Shown here in pieces: positions 33,883-41,950 of a stretch of DNA of 64,000 nt (positions are counted from its first letter, which is position 1; every line of letters starts with the position of its first letter). The position numbers and the translations under genes were made by a program. Under the pieces are notes generated by a model. The model worked only from the letters and a program-made list of their open reading frames with translations. It searched no databases and had not been told where the DNA came from. Source of the DNA: DASYHS01 sp035998295 (lineage in GTDB: Bacteria > Pseudomonadota > Alphaproteobacteria > Azospirillales > Azospirillaceae); the NCBI RefSeq assembly GCF_035998295.1, contig NZ_DASYHS010000216.1:1-64000 (forward strand), given 5' to 3'.

Positions 33883-34101
33883 ATGGACGGCCGGGTCGGG
33901 TTTCGTCCCGGCGGCTCCACCGGCCCGCAGGCGCTGCGGCTGGTCCTGGAGGAGCGGTGCCGGGACCGGCCGGTACGCCTCGGGGTCTTGCGCAACAATC
34001 CCGCCCGCCGGTTCTACGAGCGGTTCGGTTTCGCCGCGACCGGCGAGGACGGCATCAAGATCCTGATGTGCCGGCCAGGCGGCCGGCCATGCGGAAGGTG
34101 A
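33883..34101 (+). pseudogene. GNAT acetyltransferase C-terminal remnant
   Basis: A 72-codon frame whose last 50 residues match only the end of a GNAT fold: LRLVLEERCRDRPVRLGVLRNNPARRFYERFGFAATGED, i.e. the NPARRFYERFGF acetyl-CoA pocket helix and strand. The N-terminal three-quarters including the Q/RxxGxG/A loop is absent. It starts 9 bases after the DJ-1 stop and overlaps the convergent histidine kinase by 47 bases, so it is probably a decayed gene rather than a functional small protein. Confidence 0.65.
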
Positions 34102-35269
34102 AGCGCGTCTCCTCGGGCGAGGAGGCGACTTCCAGCGTGCCTTCATGGGCGCGGGCGATCTCCGAGGCGATGTAGAGGCCGAGGCCAAGCCCTTGCTGCC
34201 CGGGCTTGACGGAGGCGCGCGAGAACGGCTGGAACAGATGGTCGACGGTGTCGAGCGGGATCGGCTCGCCGGGATTGGCGACCGAGAGCTCGAGCCCGCC
34301 ATCGGCGCTGCGCGCCCGGACCCTGACCGGAGCGGTGGCATCGCCGTGGACCAGCGCGTTGGCCAGCAGGTTCGAGAACAGCTGGGCGATCCGCGCGCGG
34401 TCGCAATGGACCGGCCGGTCCAGGACGATGTCGCACAGGATTGCGCGGTCCGGCCAAGCCGCCCGCAGTTCGGCGACGACCTGCTCCAGCGCCGCCGTCA
34501 GGTCGGCATCGAGGGTGCGGCTCATGGGAAGGCCGCCGCCCAGCCGGCCGCGGGCGAAGTCCAGGACGTTGTCGATCAGCCCCGCCATGCGCGCGGCGCT
34601 GTTCTGGATCAGCGTCGCCACCTGCGCCGCCCTGTCGGCCAGCGGCATCCTGAGCAGCAGCTTCGCACCCGCATCGATCGAGGCCAGCGGGTTGCGCAGG
34701 TCATGGCCCAGGATCGCGATGAACTGCTCGCGCAGCTCGGCGCTCTGGCGTTCGTCCAGAAGGGCCTTCTCGCTGAGCGTCAGGCGTTCCTGGGCATCGA
34801 GATGGAAGCCGATCAGGTCGGCGAACAGCTTGAACATGCCGACCGTCTCCGGCGTCTCGAGGCGGGCCGGCCGTGGATCGATCGCGCACAAGGTCCCGAA
34901 GAACCGGCCGTCCGGCCGGTATATCGGCATCGAGACGTAGCTCTGGAAACCGTATTGCCGGGGCGTCGGGTGCCGGCAGAACACCTCGTCCTCGGCCACG
35001 TGGTCGATGACGACGTGGCCGCCGCTCGCGCGGATCTCGTTGCAGATGGTGGTCGCCACCTCGAGTTCGCCGCCGGGCTGGAGGCCGAACGCGATCTCGT
35101 CGCGCACGGCGCAGGCGACCCAGCGCTCCTCCGTCACCCGCGCCACGGCCGCGAAGCCGAGGCCGGTGGTCCGGCATACGACCTCCAGGATCGTGGGAAC
35201 GACGTCGATCCTGGCCACCAAGGCCACATCGTCGGCAATGCTGCTCTTCACGGCGCTACTACTCTCCAC
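34055..35269 (-). CDS. GAF-domain sensor histidine kinase (cytosolic)
   Basis: A 404-residue kinase without membrane segments. Residues about 25-160 form a GAF domain (FAAVARVTEERWVACAVRDEI...YGFQSYVSMPIYRPDGRFFGTLCAIDP). The HisKA box is FIAILGHDLRNPLASI with phospho-acceptor His189. The HATPase domain has LFSNLLANALVHG (N box), LSVANPGEPI (G1) and GQQGLGLGLYIASEIARAHEG (G2). No response regulator gene is adjacent, so it is an orphan; the DLRNPL H-box resembles HWE-like or bacteriophytochrome-type kinases only loosely. Confidence 0.9.
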   Translation of the reverse strand: MESSSAVKSSIADDVALVARIDVVPTILEVVCRTTGLGFAAVARVTEERWVACAVRDEIAFGLQPGGELEVATTICNEIRASGGHVVIDHVAEDEVFCRHPTPRQYGFQSYVSMPIYRPDGRFFGTLCAIDPRPARLETPETVGMFKLFADLIGFHLDAQERLTLSEKALLDERQSAELREQFIAILGHDLRNPLASIDAGAKLLLRMPLADRAAQVATLIQNSAARMAGLIDNVLDFARGRLGGGLPMSRTLDADLTAALEQVVAELRAAWPDRAILCDIVLDRPVHCDRARIAQLFSNLLANALVHGDATAPVRVRARSADGGLELSVANPGEPIPLDTVDHLFQPFSRASVKPGQQGLGLGLYIASEIARAHEGTLEVASSPEETRFTFRMAGRLAGTSGS

Positions 35270-35362
35270 GGCGGCTCCTCGCCCGCAACGGTGGACGACA
35301 TGCCCCGATATGGTGACGGGGCCGGCGCGACGTCATTCCCTGCGGCAGCCTGCCGCCGTCCC

Positions 35363-35830
35363 TCAGCCGTCGCTGCCGGGCAGCCACCGCTCGACGAAAT
35401 ACAGCACCGTCAGGATCAGGACCGCGAAGGCGAGGGCGACGATGCCGATCCAGTACTGGCCGGCGCCGGCCGCGATGCCGATCGCCCCGCACATCCAGAT
35501 GTTCGCGGCGGTCGTCACGCCTTTCACGTCGCCGCGCGTCACGAAGATCACGCCGGCGCAGATGAAGCCGATCGCCTGGGCGAGGCCCTGGACCACGCGG
35601 AGCGGGTCGGTCTCGCGATGGCCCATGGCCAGCAGCGCCTCGAACAGTTCCAGCGTCACCAGCGTCGTCGTCGCGGCGCTGACCGAGACCAGCATGTGCG
35701 TGCGCAGGCCGGCCGGCTTGCGGCGCAGTTCGCGGTCGAGGCCCAGGACCAGGCCGAAGGCAGCCGCCATGGCGAGGCGGAGGACGATTTCCTCCAGCGG
35801 CGTGTAGGTCGAGAACTGAAACTCCTCCAC
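35363..35830 (-). CDS. MgtC/SapB-family membrane protein
   Basis: A 155-residue inner-membrane protein with four to five helices. The family core is LAMAAAFGLVLGLDRELRRKPAGLRTHMLVSVSAA, followed by GFICAGVIFVTRGDVKGVTTAANIWMCGAIG, both nearly diagnostic. MgtC-like proteins are linked to magnesium stress, membrane potential and phosphate control. The start is GTG with GGAGAAGG upstream; longer readings would run through the divergent promoter. Divergent from the phosphatase-superfamily protein at 35883. Confidence 0.9.
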   Translation of the reverse strand: MEEFQFSTYTPLEEIVLRLAMAAAFGLVLGLDRELRRKPAGLRTHMLVSVSAATTTLVTLELFEALLAMGHRETDPLRVVQGLAQAIGFICAGVIFVTRGDVKGVTTAANIWMCGAIGIAAGAGQYWIGIVALAFAVLILTVLYFVERWLPGSDG

Positions 35831-35882
35831 GTGCCCTTCTCCGGGGTTTGACTCCGGCCGGCTGCGGGCGCATGACGGTGGG

Positions 35883-37472
35883 ATGCGGCGACGGTTCCGG
35901 CACGAGAGACGAACGGCGGGCGGGTGGCTCGGGTTCCTGGCTGCGGTCGCGTGGCTCAGCCTCGTGCTCAACCTGCCGAACTGGCCGCCCTACTGGTTCG
36001 GAGCCAACCACGCGCGCCTGGCGCCGGAGGCGGTGGGGCTGCTTGCCGTCCTGGCGCTCGCGGCCGTCCTCGGCCGGTCGCCGGGCCGCGCCTGGGCCTG
36101 GGCCGTCGCCGTCCCGCTCTTCGTGCTGGTGCTGCTGCGCCTGGGCGACCTGGCGGCGAACCTGATGCTCGGCCGCCCCGTCAACCTCGCGCTCGACCTG
36201 CCGCTGCTGCCCTCGATCCTGGAAGTGATCGTCGCCTCGGCGTCGTGGACGGAACTGGCGGTCGCGGCGGTCCTGGTCCCGGTCGGGCTGGCGGCGATCC
36301 TGGCGCTCAACCGCGCCGCGGCCGGCGCGCTCGCCACGACCGCCCGGCATCGCAGTGCCCCGCTGCTGGCAGGCTCCCTGATGGTCGGGGCGGCCGGCGC
36401 ATTCGGGCTCGGCGTCTTCCCGCCGCCGTCCTGGAGCGCCACCGCGCTCGCGGCGAACCAGGTCCGCGCCGCGGCCGAGACGGCGGCGCTCTTGGAGGAA
36501 CATCGGCGGCGCATCGCTGCCGATCCCCTGGCCGGCGACGGCGGGACGGCCGGCCTGCTCGGCGGCCTCGGCGGACGGGACGTGACGGTGGTCTTCGTCG
36601 AATCCTACGGCGAGGTGGCCCTGGACGACCCGGACATCTCGCGCACGATCCTGCCGCTGCTGGACGGGGCGGGGCGCCGCCTGGAAGCGGCCGGCGTCGA
36701 TCTGCGCAGCGGCATGCTCGTCTCGCCGGTCCGCGGAGGGCAGTCCTGGCTCGCCCACGGCACGCTGCTGACGGGCCTGCGGCTGTCCAGCCAGCCCCTC
36801 TACGCCATGGCGCTCGCGGCCCGCAGGACCACGCTCGCCCATCTGTTCGACCGGGCGGGCTACGAGACCGCCGCGGTGGCGCCGGCGATCCGGCGGGCCT
36901 GGCCCGAAGGCGTGGTGCTCGGCTTCGGGCACATCCTCGACGCCGACCGCCTCGGCTATGCCGGCCCGAACTACGGCTGGGCCGGCATCCCCGACCAGTA
37001 CACGCTCTCGGCGCTGGGCCGGGTGCTGCCGGCCGGCCGGCCGGTCTTCGCGCAGGTGGTGCTGGTCAGCAGCCACGGGCCGTGGCGTCCGGTTCCGCCG
37101 ATGGTCGCGGACTGGGACCGGATCGCCGGGGGCGAGATCTACCGCGTCGCGGCGCAACGCCCCGCCGGGGCGGACATACGGGAGGACTATGCGACGGCGC
37201 TGGGCTACAGCCTGGCTTCGGTCTTCGAGTGGATCGAGCGGCGCGTCGAGGACGGCGGCCTCGTCATCGTGCTCGGCGACCACCAGCCGGCACCGCTGGT
37301 CGCCGGGCCGGACGCCTCCTACGCGGTGCCGGTCCACGTCGCGAGCCGCAGCGCCGACCTGGTCGAGGCCTTCGCGGGCTGGGGCTTCGTGCCGGGCCCG
37401 CGGCCGGGCGGCGAGCCGCTGCCGATGGAGGCGTTCCGCGACCGTTTCGTCGAGACGTTCAGCCGGCCGTGA
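35883..37472 (+). CDS. Membrane-anchored alkaline phosphatase-superfamily protein (sulfatase/LTA-synthase-like)
   Basis: A 529-residue protein: four to five N-terminal helices (about residues 14-180) and a periplasmic catalytic domain. Metal-site motifs are visible: VVFVESYGE (acidic ligand), the probable nucleophile region VRGGQSWLAHGTLLTG with Ser/Thr, SSHGPW and LVIVLGDHQP (Asp-His pair). This is the layout of LtaS/OpgB-type phosphoglycerol or phosphoethanolamine transferases. The reaction is unknown; a role in modifying lipids or glycans is inference. The 3' end overlaps the FkbM gene by 14 bases. Confidence 0.78.
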   Translation: MRRRFRHERRTAGGWLGFLAAVAWLSLVLNLPNWPPYWFGANHARLAPEAVGLLAVLALAAVLGRSPGRAWAWAVAVPLFVLVLLRLGDLAANLMLGRPVNLALDLPLLPSILEVIVASASWTELAVAAVLVPVGLAAILALNRAAAGALATTARHRSAPLLAGSLMVGAAGAFGLGVFPPPSWSATALAANQVRAAAETAALLEEHRRRIAADPLAGDGGTAGLLGGLGGRDVTVVFVESYGEVALDDPDISRTILPLLDGAGRRLEAAGVDLRSGMLVSPVRGGQSWLAHGTLLTGLRLSSQPLYAMALAARRTTLAHLFDRAGYETAAVAPAIRRAWPEGVVLGFGHILDADRLGYAGPNYGWAGIPDQYTLSALGRVLPAGRPVFAQVVLVSSHGPWRPVPPMVADWDRIAGGEIYRVAAQRPAGADIREDYATALGYSLASVFEWIERRVEDGGLVIVLGDHQPAPLVAGPDASYAVPVHVASRSADLVEAFAGWGFVPGPRPGGEPLPMEAFRDRFVETFSRP

Positions 37473-38223
37473 GGAGACGTGCGTAGACGTCGCCGCTGCC
37501 GGCGTCGGCGGGCAGCCCGGCGAGCCGGGCGGCGAGTTCCTCCGCCCCCGTCCAGCCCGGCAGCGCGAAGCGGAAGCTCTCGCCGAAGACGACCTGGAAC
37601 TCCCAGCGGCCGAGCCGGGCCAGCCGGTCCAGGCAGGCCAGGGCACCGCCCATGGTAGCCGGCACGAATTCGAAGGACAGGCAGGGGATCGGCGCCGAGA
37701 GCCCGTCCAGCACCGCTGCCTCGAAGCCCTCGACGTCGATCTTGCAGAAGGCGGGCACGCCATGGCGCGCGACCAGCGCGTCCAGGGTCGTGACCGGAAC
37801 GGTGACCGCCTCCTCCCAGCGTTGCCCGCGGAAGGAGGGCGCGCGGGCGACGCGCGCCGCCCAGTCCGCCGACAGCGTCGAGAGCGTCGGCGCCCGGCGG
37901 TTGACGTGCAGCACGGCGGTCCCGCTTTCGGGGCCCGCGGCTTGCGCCAGCAGCACGACCCCCGGATCGCGGCCGTACAGTACGCGCAACGCCCGCGCGA
38001 AGGCAGGCTGCGGTTCCAGGGCGACGACCCGCGCGCCCAGCGCCCGGAACGCCGAGACCCGGTCGCCGAGATGGGCGCCGACGTCGAAGCACAGGTCCCC
38101 CGGCCCGGCGAACTGCCGGTAGAAGGCGATCTGGCGGCGGCGCTTCAGGGGATTGAGGCGGTACATCGCGATCGACCGCGCGAAGCCGGCCAGCGCGGCG
38201 ATCCGGGATGCCGGGCCGGTCAC
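37459..38223 (-). CDS. FkbM-family methyltransferase
   Basis: A 254-residue SAM-dependent methyltransferase. The SAM motif is DLCFDVGAHLGDRVSAFRALGARVVALEPQP (about residues 44-74), followed by CKIDVEGFEAAVLDGLS, the signature of FkbM-type O-methyltransferases. The start is GTG in a 4-base overlap (GTGA) with cobC, so it is translationally coupled to the cobalamin genes. FkbM enzymes usually modify glycans or antibiotics, so the link with cobalamin is unexplained. Confidence 0.87.
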   Translation of the reverse strand: MTGPASRIAALAGFARSIAMYRLNPLKRRRQIAFYRQFAGPGDLCFDVGAHLGDRVSAFRALGARVVALEPQPAFARALRVLYGRDPGVVLLAQAAGPESGTAVLHVNRRAPTLSTLSADWAARVARAPSFRGQRWEEAVTVPVTTLDALVARHGVPAFCKIDVEGFEAAVLDGLSAPIPCLSFEFVPATMGGALACLDRLARLGRWEFQVVFGESFRFALPGWTGAEELAARLAGLPADAGSGDVYARLLTAG

Positions 38224-38843
38224 GTGCCGTTCCCGATCAGGTTGACGCAGCCGATGCGCCAGGCGGGCGGGCCGTCCGCCGCGTCCAGGCGGTCGATGCG
38301 CGTTAGGGAGAGCGGCACCACCTCGAAGGACAGGGCGCGCTCGGGCGCCATGCCCAGGGCATGGGCCAGCGCGGCCCGGACCGGTCCGGCATGGCAGACC
38401 GCGACGACGTCGCGGCCGGCGTGCCGGCGCGAGCGCCGCGCGAGCGCTTCGGCCACGCGCGCCGCGAGGTCGAGGAAGCTCTCGCCGCCCGGCGGGCGGG
38501 CCGCCGCCGGATCGCGCCAGAACTCGGCCGCCCCGGCGTCGCCGGCGAGGGCGTCGTGGCCGAGGCCCTGCCATGCGCCGAAATGCTGCTCGACCAGTCC
38601 GGCCTCGACCTCCGGGACGGGGCCGCGTCCGGCGCCGAGCGCCATCAGCGCCTCGGCCGTGCGCCGGGAGCGGCGCAGCGGCGTCATCAGCCATACCGCC
38701 TCGGCCGGCAGCGCCGCGGCGAGCGGGCGCATCGCCGCCGGGTCGATCTCGCAGTCGACGTCGGCCTGCCCGTGGATGATGCCCGGGGGACCGGCCACGG
38801 GGGCATGTCGGACCAGCCACCAGCGGGTCACGGCGAGGCTCAT
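38220..38843 (-). CDS. cobC: Histidine phosphatase, alpha-ribazole-5'-phosphate phosphatase-like (CobC)
   Basis: A 207-residue phosphoglycerate-mutase-fold enzyme. The catalytic RH is in WWLVRHAPV (Arg12-His13), then LMTPLRRSRRTAEALM, the acid in EQHFGAWQG and the second His in VAVCHAGPVRAAL. Directly downstream of cobS with a 4-base overlap, which supports CobC (dephosphorylation of alpha-ribazole-5'-phosphate) over a generic phosphatase. Confidence 0.85.
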   Translation of the reverse strand: MSLAVTRWWLVRHAPVAGPPGIIHGQADVDCEIDPAAMRPLAAALPAEAVWLMTPLRRSRRTAEALMALGAGRGPVPEVEAGLVEQHFGAWQGLGHDALAGDAGAAEFWRDPAAARPPGGESFLDLAARVAEALARRSRRHAGRDVVAVCHAGPVRAALAHALGMAPERALSFEVVPLSLTRIDRLDAADGPPAWRIGCVNLIGNGT

Positions 38844-39619
38844 TCCAGCAGCCCCGCCAGGACCAGCAGGACCGCGATCTCGGCGACCTGCTGCCCGGCT
38901 CCGAGCACGTCGCCGGTACGCCCGCCGATCTGGCGCTCGGCCAGCAGGGCGAGCGCCATGGCCGCGAGCAGGGCCGCCGCGATGGCCGGAAGGGCGGCGG
39001 CGCCGAGCGCCAGGCCGGCGAGCGCCGCGCCGAGCGCCAGCGCCGCCACGACCCGGCCGCCCGGCGGCGGGGGCAGCGTCGCCGCGAGACCGTCGGCGCG
39101 CGCCGGCGGCAGATAGGCGTAGACCGCCGGCACCACGGCGCGCGACAGCGCGCCGGCGGCGACCAGCGCCGCGACGGCCGCAGCGGGGCCGGGCATGGCG
39201 GCCAGCGCTACGACCCGGATCGCCTGGCCGAAGCCCAGCGCCAGCACCCCGTAGGTGCCGACCCGGCTGTCCCTCATGATCGCGAGCTTGGCCGCGCGGT
39301 CGCGGCCGCCTCCGAAGCCGTCGGCGACGTCGGCGAGCCCGTCCTCGTGCAGCGCGCCCGTGAGGGCCACCAGCGCCGCGACCGCGACCAGGGCGGCGAG
39401 GGGTGCTGGCAGGCCGGCCCAGGCGCACAGGACGAGCGCTACGCCCGCGGCCAGGCCGAGCGCCGCGCCGACCAGCGGGTACCAGGCCAGCGAGCGTGGA
39501 TGGAGGTCGGGCGGCATCTCGCCCGGCCAACGGATCGGCAGCCGGGTCAGGAAGATCGCCGCCGCCGCGATCTCGTCGAACGGGGCCGGGAGCCGGCGAG
39601 GGGGAACGGACTGGTCCAT
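38840..39619 (-). CDS. cobS: Adenosylcobinamide-GDP ribazoletransferase (CobS)
   Basis: A 259-residue integral membrane enzyme joining alpha-ribazole to GDP-cobinamide, the last step of cobalamin assembly. Motifs: FLTRLPIRWPGE near the N terminus, LAWYPLVGAALG, TGALHEDGLADVADGFGGGRDRAAKLAIMRDSRVGTYG (metal-binding block about 88-125) and QIGGRTGDVLGAGQQVAEI. Divergent from cobT across a 156-base gap. Confidence 0.95.
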   Translation of the reverse strand: MDQSVPPRRLPAPFDEIAAAAIFLTRLPIRWPGEMPPDLHPRSLAWYPLVGAALGLAAGVALVLCAWAGLPAPLAALVAVAALVALTGALHEDGLADVADGFGGGRDRAAKLAIMRDSRVGTYGVLALGFGQAIRVVALAAMPGPAAAVAALVAAGALSRAVVPAVYAYLPPARADGLAATLPPPPGGRVVAALALGAALAGLALGAAALPAIAAALLAAMALALLAERQIGGRTGDVLGAGQQVAEIAVLLVLAGLLE

Positions 39620-39727
39620 GGTCACCCTGGATGAGGCGCCGACAGGCTTTGACCCACCATCGGATTGCTGCCATTGTCCGGCGCGTCGCGCCCGGGGTGC
39701 TCCCGGGAAACGGATGCAAAGCCCTGT

Positions 39728-39754
39728 GTACCGGTTCGGCGCGCCGCCCGGTAC
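39728..39754. promoter_or_regulatory. Inverted repeat in cobS-cobT divergent region
   Basis: GTACCGG at 39728-39734 pairs with CCGGTAC at 39748-39754 around a 13-base GC-rich loop. It lies 22 bases before the cobT start and in the divergent gap with cobS, so it could be an operator or a leader hairpin. I see no conserved B12-box, so I do not call a cobalamin riboswitch. Confidence 0.4.
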
Positions 39755-39775
39755 CGGGAATCTTCGGATGCCACC

Positions 39776-40807
39776 ATGTCGAACCCCCATCCCGCCGGCA
39801 CCCTGGACGAGATCCGCGCCCTGATCCGCGAGCTGCCGGGCCCCGACCTCGAGGCCGGGAGTGCCGCGGCCGAGCGCCAGCGGCAGTTGACCAAGCCGCG
39901 AGGCGCGCTCGGCCGTCTCGAGGACGTCGCCGAGTGGATGGCGACCTGGCAGGGGCGCCACCCGCCGGCGCTGCGCCGTCCCCGCGTCTCGGTCTTCGCG
40001 GCGAACCACGGCGTCGCGGCGCGCGGCGTCTCGGCCTACCCGCAGAGCGTCACGGCGCAGATGGTGCAGAACTTCATCGCCGGCGGCGCCGCGGTGAACC
40101 AGCTCTGCGAACTGGCGGACGCCGACCTGCGCGTCTACGAGATGGACCTGGAGACCCCGACGGGCGACTTCACGGCCGGTCCCGCGATGACCGGGGACGA
40201 CTGCGCCAAGGCCATGGCGTACGGGATGATGGCGGTCGAGCCCGGCCTCGACCTGCTGTGCCTGGGCGAGATGGGGATCGCCAACACCACCTCGGCGGCC
40301 GCCCTCTGCCTTGCGTTGTACGGCGGCGAGCCCGCGGACTGGGTCGGCCCCGGCACCGGCGTCGACGCCGAGGGGATCGCGCGCAAGGCCGCGGCGGTCG
40401 GCGAAGGGCTGGCGGCCAACCCGTCGGCGCGTACCGACCCGCTGGAGGCGCTGCGGTGCCTCGGCGGGTTCGAGCTGGCCGCGATCGCGGGAGCCGTGCT
40501 CGCCGCGCGCATGGCGCGCACGCCGGTGCTGCTCGACGGCTATGCGTGCACCGCGGCGGCGGCCGTGCTCCACCGGCTGGACCGCCGCGCCCTCGACCAC
40601 TGCCTGGTCGCCCACCGTTCGGCCGAGCCGGCGCACCGCCGCCTGCTGGAGACGATCGGCAAGGAGCCGCTGCTCGACCTCGGCATGCGACTCGGCGAGG
40701 CTTCGGGAGCGGCGCTCGCCATCAACCTCGTGAAGGCCGCGGTCGCCTGCCATGGCGGCATGGCGACCTTCGACGAGGCGGGGGTCAGCGGGCCGTCCGA
40801 CCGGTAG
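39776..40807 (+). CDS. cobT: Nicotinate-nucleotide-dimethylbenzimidazole phosphoribosyltransferase (CobT)
   Basis: A 343-residue enzyme making alpha-ribazole-5'-phosphate from nicotinate mononucleotide and dimethylbenzimidazole. Visible core: RQRQLTKPRGALGRLEDVA, VFAANHGVAARGVSAYPQSVTAQMVQNF, LGEMGIANTTSAAAL (about 165-180), TGVDAEGIARK and SAEPAHRRLLE, ending with GMRLGEASGAALAINLVKAA. The glutamate general base is expected in the DLGMRLGEASG region. It supplies CobC/CobS encoded divergently. Confidence 0.95.
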   Translation: MSNPHPAGTLDEIRALIRELPGPDLEAGSAAAERQRQLTKPRGALGRLEDVAEWMATWQGRHPPALRRPRVSVFAANHGVAARGVSAYPQSVTAQMVQNFIAGGAAVNQLCELADADLRVYEMDLETPTGDFTAGPAMTGDDCAKAMAYGMMAVEPGLDLLCLGEMGIANTTSAAALCLALYGGEPADWVGPGTGVDAEGIARKAAAVGEGLAANPSARTDPLEALRCLGGFELAAIAGAVLAARMARTPVLLDGYACTAAAAVLHRLDRRALDHCLVAHRSAEPAHRRLLETIGKEPLLDLGMRLGEASGAALAINLVKAAVACHGGMATFDEAGVSGPSDR

Positions 40808-40919
40808 ACGCCCTAGGGGCATCTCCCTCCTCCCGAATCGTCACTCGACAGATCGTTGACGACTCCTGTACGGAATCAGCAACGAAAATTCCACGAACGG
40901 AAATGGCGAGGGGGGAGGG

Positions 40920-41771
40920 ATGAAGGGGACACAGGGTATCCTGGTGGCCGCCGTGCTGGCGGCGTCGGCTCAGGGCGCGCAGGCCGAGACGCCGCTCGAG
41001 CGCGGGGCCTATCTGATGAATTCGATCGTCGCCTGCGGCAACTGCCACACGCCGCAGGGGCCGGAAGGGCCGCTGCCGGGCCGGGAACTCGCGGGCGGGA
41101 CGCCGTTCGACGAGGTGCCGTTCACCGCCTACGCATCCAACGTGACGCCCGACCGCGCGACCGGGATCGGCGAATGGACGGACGAGCAGATCGGCACCGC
41201 CATCCGCGAAGGGCGACGGCCGGACGGCAGCCTGATCGGCCCGCCGATGCCGGTGCCGTTCTACCGCGCCATGTCCGACGGCGACCTCGCGGCGATCACC
41301 GCCTATCTGCGCTCGGTCCCGCCGGTGTCGAACGAGGTGCCGCCGTCGGAATACCGCATCCCGCTGCCGGCATCCTACGGGCCGCCGGTCGGCGGCGTGC
41401 CCGACGTGCCGAGAGACGACCGGCTGCGCTACGGCGCCTACCTGGCCTCGATCGGCCACTGCCTGGAATGCCACACTCCCATGACCCCCGAAGGGCCGGA
41501 CCACGCCCGCGCGGGGGCGGGCGGCATGGCGTTCAACGGGCCCTGGGGCGTCTCCGTCTCCGCGAACATCACGCAAGACCCCGTCACCGGCCTCGGCACC
41601 TGGACCGACGAGGAGATCAAGACGGCGATCACGCGCGGCATGCGCCCGGACGGCACGCGGCTGATGCCGCCGATGGGTTTCGGCTACTACGCCAACATGA
41701 CGGACGACGACCTCGACGCGCTCGTCGCCTGGGTACGCACCCTCGCCCCCGTCCGCCACGCGGTCCGGTGA
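40920..41771 (+). CDS. Periplasmic diheme cytochrome c
   Basis: A 283-residue exported protein: Sec signal MKGTQGILVAAVLAASAQGAQA, then two cytochrome c domains with heme motifs CGNCH (39-43) and CLECH (181-185). Probable Met ligands are in GPPMPVPFY and LMPPMGFGYY; the paired SNVTPD/ANITQDPVTGLGTWTDEEIKTAI blocks show the domains are an internal duplication. This is the form of small subunits of membrane alcohol or aldehyde dehydrogenases, but no large subunit is adjacent. Ends at a strong terminator. Confidence 0.87.
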   Translation: MKGTQGILVAAVLAASAQGAQAETPLERGAYLMNSIVACGNCHTPQGPEGPLPGRELAGGTPFDEVPFTAYASNVTPDRATGIGEWTDEQIGTAIREGRRPDGSLIGPPMPVPFYRAMSDGDLAAITAYLRSVPPVSNEVPPSEYRIPLPASYGPPVGGVPDVPRDDRLRYGAYLASIGHCLECHTPMTPEGPDHARAGAGGMAFNGPWGVSVSANITQDPVTGLGTWTDEEIKTAITRGMRPDGTRLMPPMGFGYYANMTDDDLDALVAWVRTLAPVRHAVR

Positions 41772-41793
41772 CCTGAAGACAGTCGATCGACGA

Positions 41794-41823
41794 GGCCGGC
41801 CCCGCGCGGGGCCGGCCTTTTTT
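41794..41823 (+). terminator. Intrinsic terminator after cytochrome c gene
   Basis: A perfect 12-bp stem, GGCCGGCCCCGC/GCGGGGCCGGCC (41794-41817), is followed by six T. It is the clearest rho-independent terminator in the window and separates the cytochrome gene from the downstream amine-catabolic operon. Confidence 0.92.
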
Positions 41824-41829
41824 GTGGAA

Positions 41830-41891
41830 TTGACAAAGCTTCCGGTGCTGCCGAATAGTTTCTTTCAAACGCGACGATCTGGAAAGATCGT
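41830..41891 (+). promoter_or_regulatory. Promoter and operator-like inverted repeat of the amine operon
   Basis: TTGACA (41830-41835, perfect minus-35) and AATAGT (41854-41859) are 18 bases apart. A perfect inverted repeat ACGATC-TGGAAA-GATCGT spans 41874-41891, over or just past the expected start of transcription, where a repressor would bind. AGGGAGAAG precedes the permease ATG. No regulator gene lies in the cluster. Confidence 0.6.
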
Positions 41892-41950
41892 TTCCCCGGC
41901 AACGGTCCCGGGTGCTTGGCGGCGATGCACGCAAAGGCAGGGAGAAGCGA

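Noticed and set aside
34055..34101. Functional overlap between the GNAT fragment and the histidine kinase
   Set aside because: The overlap is explained by decay of the acetyltransferase reading past the kinase stop; there is no evidence for a dual-coding function.
39620..39775. Cobalamin riboswitch in the cobS-cobT gap
   Set aside because: Neither strand shows the B12-box (GCCACTG-like) or the conserved core. The only structure is a simple inverted repeat.
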